Source of the DNA: Actinobacteria bacterium OV450 | GTDB lineage: Bacteria > Actinomycetota > Actinomycetes > Streptomycetales > Streptomycetaceae | Reading direction: 5' to 3' | Assembly: GCA_001298555.1 (NCBI GenBank) | Contig: LJCW01000332.1 | Location: 1 to 50,245, forward strand | Length of the DNA: 50,245 nt | Part shown: piece by piece, positions 49,433-50,245 of the stretch | How the letters are laid out: the number at the start of each line of letters is the position of its first letter | How positions within the stretch are numbered: position 1 is the first letter of the stretch | Program-made: the position numbers and the translations under genes | The notes under the pieces: generated by a model | What the model saw: only the letters and a program-made list of their open reading frames with translations | Told to the model about the DNA's origin: nothing | Databases searched by the model: none

Positions 49433-49834
49433 TTAGTACCAGTGGTTGGCCTGCCAGAAGTTCCAGGCGCCGACCGGGCTGCCGTAGCGGGAGTTCATGT
49501 AGTCCAGGCCCCACTTGATCTGGGTGCGGGGGTTGGTCTTCCAGTCCGCGCCGGCGGAGGCCATCTTGGAGCCGGGCAGGGCCTGGGCCAGGCCGTAGGC
49601 GCCGGAGGAGGCGTTGGTGGCGGTGTGGTTCCAGCCGCTCTCGTGGGAGATGATCTTGTCGAAGGCGGCGAACTGGGCCGGGTCCTTGATCATCTGGTGC
49701 GCGATCGCCTTTGCGTCCATCGGAGCCGCCTGGGCGGGAACGGTGGCGAGCATGGTGCCGGCGACGCCCAGGGCGACGAGGGAGCCGGCGAGGGTCTTCT
49801 TGGAGGCGGCGATGCGGCGGATGACGTGGGACAC
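49433..49834 (-). CDS. Small secreted transglycosylase-like (SLT) protein
   Basis: 133 residues from GTG 49834 with GGAAGG upstream. Residues 1-35 are a signal peptide (L-A-G-S-L-V-A-L-G-V-A-G-T-M-L-A-T-V-P-A-Q-A). The domain has I-I-S-H-E-S-G-W (catalytic Glu), A-S-S-G-A-Y-G-L-A-Q-A-L-P, and W-G-L-D-Y-M-N-S-R-Y, the lysozyme-like soluble lytic transglycosylase signature, and ends N-H-W-Y. Such proteins remodel peptidoglycan in aerial growth or germination. A long structured leader precedes it. Confidence 0.88.
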   Translation of the reverse strand: MSHVIRRIAASKKTLAGSLVALGVAGTMLATVPAQAAPMDAKAIAHQMIKDPAQFAAFDKIISHESGWNHTATNASSGAYGLAQALPGSKMASAGADWKTNPRTQIKWGLDYMNSRYGSPVGAWNFWQANHWY

Positions 49835-50130
49835 GGAGGAAACCTTCCGACGGGGGCAGGGGCGGTCGCCGCACGCCGAAGGCATGCGTGAGCCACTCAC
49901 ACGGTGGAGAGGGGTTCGTCGGGCGGGGGGCGAAGTGCCCCGCCGCCGTGGCGACATCACCAGTTAGCCAGGCTCCCGCCGCCCTGGCAACGACCTCCGG
50001 TACTAGCCGCATTCGCAGCCGGCGGCCGCCGATCACGGCACCGGGCCGTGGGGGAACAGGGTCCGGGGGCTACTACGCGGGGTCGTATGTGACGTGGGTC
50101 CTATGGGGTGAGTCACCGGAAGAGGGACCG
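49835..50130 (-). promoter_or_regulatory. Long structured 5' leader, candidate riboswitch
   Basis: The sequence upstream of the transglycosylase gene can form several stems: 49922-49931 with 49937-49944, 49967-49972 with 49983-49988, and 50034-50038 with 50046-50050. The minus strand also contains GCTAACTGG next to one stem, reminiscent of GCTAAC in ydaO-type c-di-AMP riboswitches, which control many streptomycete cell-wall hydrolase genes. The other conserved riboswitch parts were not located, so the identity is tentative. No gene is seen in 49835-50245. Confidence 0.3.
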
Positions 50131-50245
50131 AATGTCACCTTCTGTGGTGGTTCGCTACGCGATATGGGGTGTGCGGGGGGCCACTTTCAACCCGAACCGA
50201 AGAAAACGGGCGCCTCGAACGCCGCTTTTCGCACCACCCGCCGCA

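Overview
The window is about 50 kb of very GC-rich DNA with strong third-position G/C bias. It has many GTG starts, GTGA or ATGA stop/start overlaps, and AGGAGG-type ribosome binding sites. The gene set fits a Streptomyces chromosome, probably an accessory or arm-like region: a Rrf2 regulator of the RsrR type, a DUF5709 protein, a SpoIIE-type phosphatase with a fused anti-sigma-like ATPase, a killer-toxin-like beta/gamma-crystallin protein, several DUF4232 proteins, and many TetR, MarR and MerR regulators. The species cannot be named from the sequence alone.

Layout. 1-8 kb: a small membrane protein; a secreted M15-like zinc peptidase; a TetR/FAD-monooxygenase divergent pair with twin operators; a P-loop kinase-like protein; a decayed IS5-family transposase next to a secreted ADP-ribosyltransferase; a methyltransferase fragment; an RsrR-like regulator divergent from an NmrA-like protein with two inverted-repeat operators; and a DUF5709 protein. 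8-20 kb: a multidomain PP2C phosphatase/ATPase; three regulator-plus-enzyme units (TetR/amidase, MarR/membrane protein/NmrA reductase, TetR/cupin), each with a visible palindrome; decayed RpiR and TPR-like fragments; a MerR regulator carrying HEAT repeats; and a small secreted peptide. 19-32 kb: an Eis-like acetyltransferase, an atypical tRNA-Trp, a cytochrome P450 lacking the usual I-helix acid, a GH15 enzyme, cydAB, an SDR, a GMC oxidoreductase, a cyclase-family hydrolase and a FUSC-type membrane protein. 32-35 kb: a killer-toxin-like secreted protein, a DUF4232 lipoprotein and a DUF4436 membrane protein.

35-48 kb is the most coherent block. An XRE-cupin regulator faces a rightward series: an aliphatic sulfonate/nitrate/taurine-type ABC importer (permease, ATPase, lipoprotein), an arylsulfotransferase-family protein, a polar amino-acid-type ABC importer (permease, ATPase, lipoprotein), a GNAT acetyltransferase and four luciferase-like flavin monooxygenases. 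I read it as an organosulfur scavenging island: import of sulfonates or sulfur amino acids, then oxidative C-S cleavage. A nested palindrome sits in the control region, a short cysteine-containing leader ORF precedes the second importer, and an 11-copy pentanucleotide tract precedes one monooxygenase. No flavin reductase is encoded in the window.

48-50 kb holds a hypothetical protein, a secreted DUF4232 protein and a small secreted transglycosylase-like protein with a long structured leader that could be a riboswitch. There is no CRISPR array, rRNA or intact mobile element.
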